A stretch of 22,308 bases of DNA from Erysipelotrichaceae bacterium. GTDB taxonomy: Bacteria; Bacillota_I; Bacilli_A; Erysipelotrichales; Coprobacillaceae. Positions 22,259 through 22,308 of the stretch are shown piece by piece. Within the stretch, counting starts at the first letter, position 1. Every line of letters begins with the position of its first letter. The notes beneath the pieces are model-generated. The model was given only the letters and a program-made list of their open reading frames with translations. It had not been told where the DNA came from and did no database searches. A program made the position numbers and the translations under genes. The stretch covers positions 1 through 22,308 of the forward strand of contig JAGZJH010000036.1 of NCBI GenBank assembly GCA_018365815.1, given 5' to 3'.

Positions 22259-22308
22259 GCCTGGCAACTTGCTATTTTCGCACTTGCGCACTATCTTCGC
22301 CGTTAAGA
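22259..22308 (-). rRNA. 5S rRNA, 3' end only (partial)
   Basis: The minus strand from 22308 reads TCTTAACGGCGAAGATAGTG and ends GTTGCCAGGC, matching the 3' half of bacterial 5S rRNA: the loop E/helix IV region and the strand of helix I that closes with the 5' GCCTGG end. The 5' half lies outside the window. A terminator follows at once, so this is the end of an rRNA operon transcribed in the same direction as the ribosomal protein genes. Confidence 0.88.

Noticed and set aside
1..22308. CRISPR array, tRNA genes, phage or defence system
   Set aside because: No regularly spaced direct repeats, no tRNA cloverleaf and no phage or defence proteins were seen. The content is core genes plus one dead IS.

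Overview
The window is AT-rich DNA from a low-GC Bacillota. Gram-positive style Shine-Dalgarno sites (AGGAGG), zinc-type S14 and L36, a zinc-LID adenylate kinase and the gene order support this. An Erysipelotrichales/Coprobacillaceae-like host is my best guess from overall style, but I could not test it. Every real gene is on the minus strand, so transcription runs from high to low coordinates. The region is mainly the core translation supercluster, and I found no new defence, secretion or biosynthetic system in it.

Reading in the direction of transcription: the 3' end of a 5S rRNA gene and its terminator (22231-22308) are followed by about 500 bases of AT-rich spacer. A strong promoter and a structured 5' leader (21580-21733) then drive a 30-gene S10-spc-alpha superoperon: rpsJ-rplC-rplD-rplW-rplB-rpsS-rplV-rpsC-rplP-rpmC-rpsQ, then rplN-rplX-rplE-rpsN-rpsH-rplF-rplR-rpsE-rpmD-rplO-secY-adk-map-infA-rpmJ, then rpsM-rpsK-rpoA-rplQ. 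It ends at a terminator at 7066-7089. Besides ribosomal proteins it makes the Sec translocon channel, adenylate kinase, methionine aminopeptidase, initiation factor 1 and the RNA polymerase alpha subunit.

A new sigma-A type promoter (7022-7050) starts the ecfA1-ecfA2-ecfT-truA operon. This encodes the shared energising module of group II ECF vitamin transporters and tRNA pseudouridine synthase. A hairpin terminator follows at 3776-3804. Next comes a compact, overlapping cysK-cysE pair for cysteine synthesis from serine, placed between truA and rplM where many Bacillota have nothing. A third promoter with a two-hairpin leader (2237-2320) drives rplM-rpsI, closed by a strong terminator at 1312-1338.

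The low-coordinate end (1-1310) is decayed accessory DNA. It holds an IS3-family insertion sequence with intact orfA but an orfB broken by two in-frame stops, although its DD(35)E triad is still readable. Next to it is a frameshifted remnant that resembles a small zinc-ribbon protein. The most useful items for follow-up are the two ribosomal-protein leaders, the cysKE insertion with its tailless CysE and atypical CysK motif, a lysine at a normally glycine position next to the TruA catalytic aspartate, the extended acidic L3 tail, and the two decaying loci.
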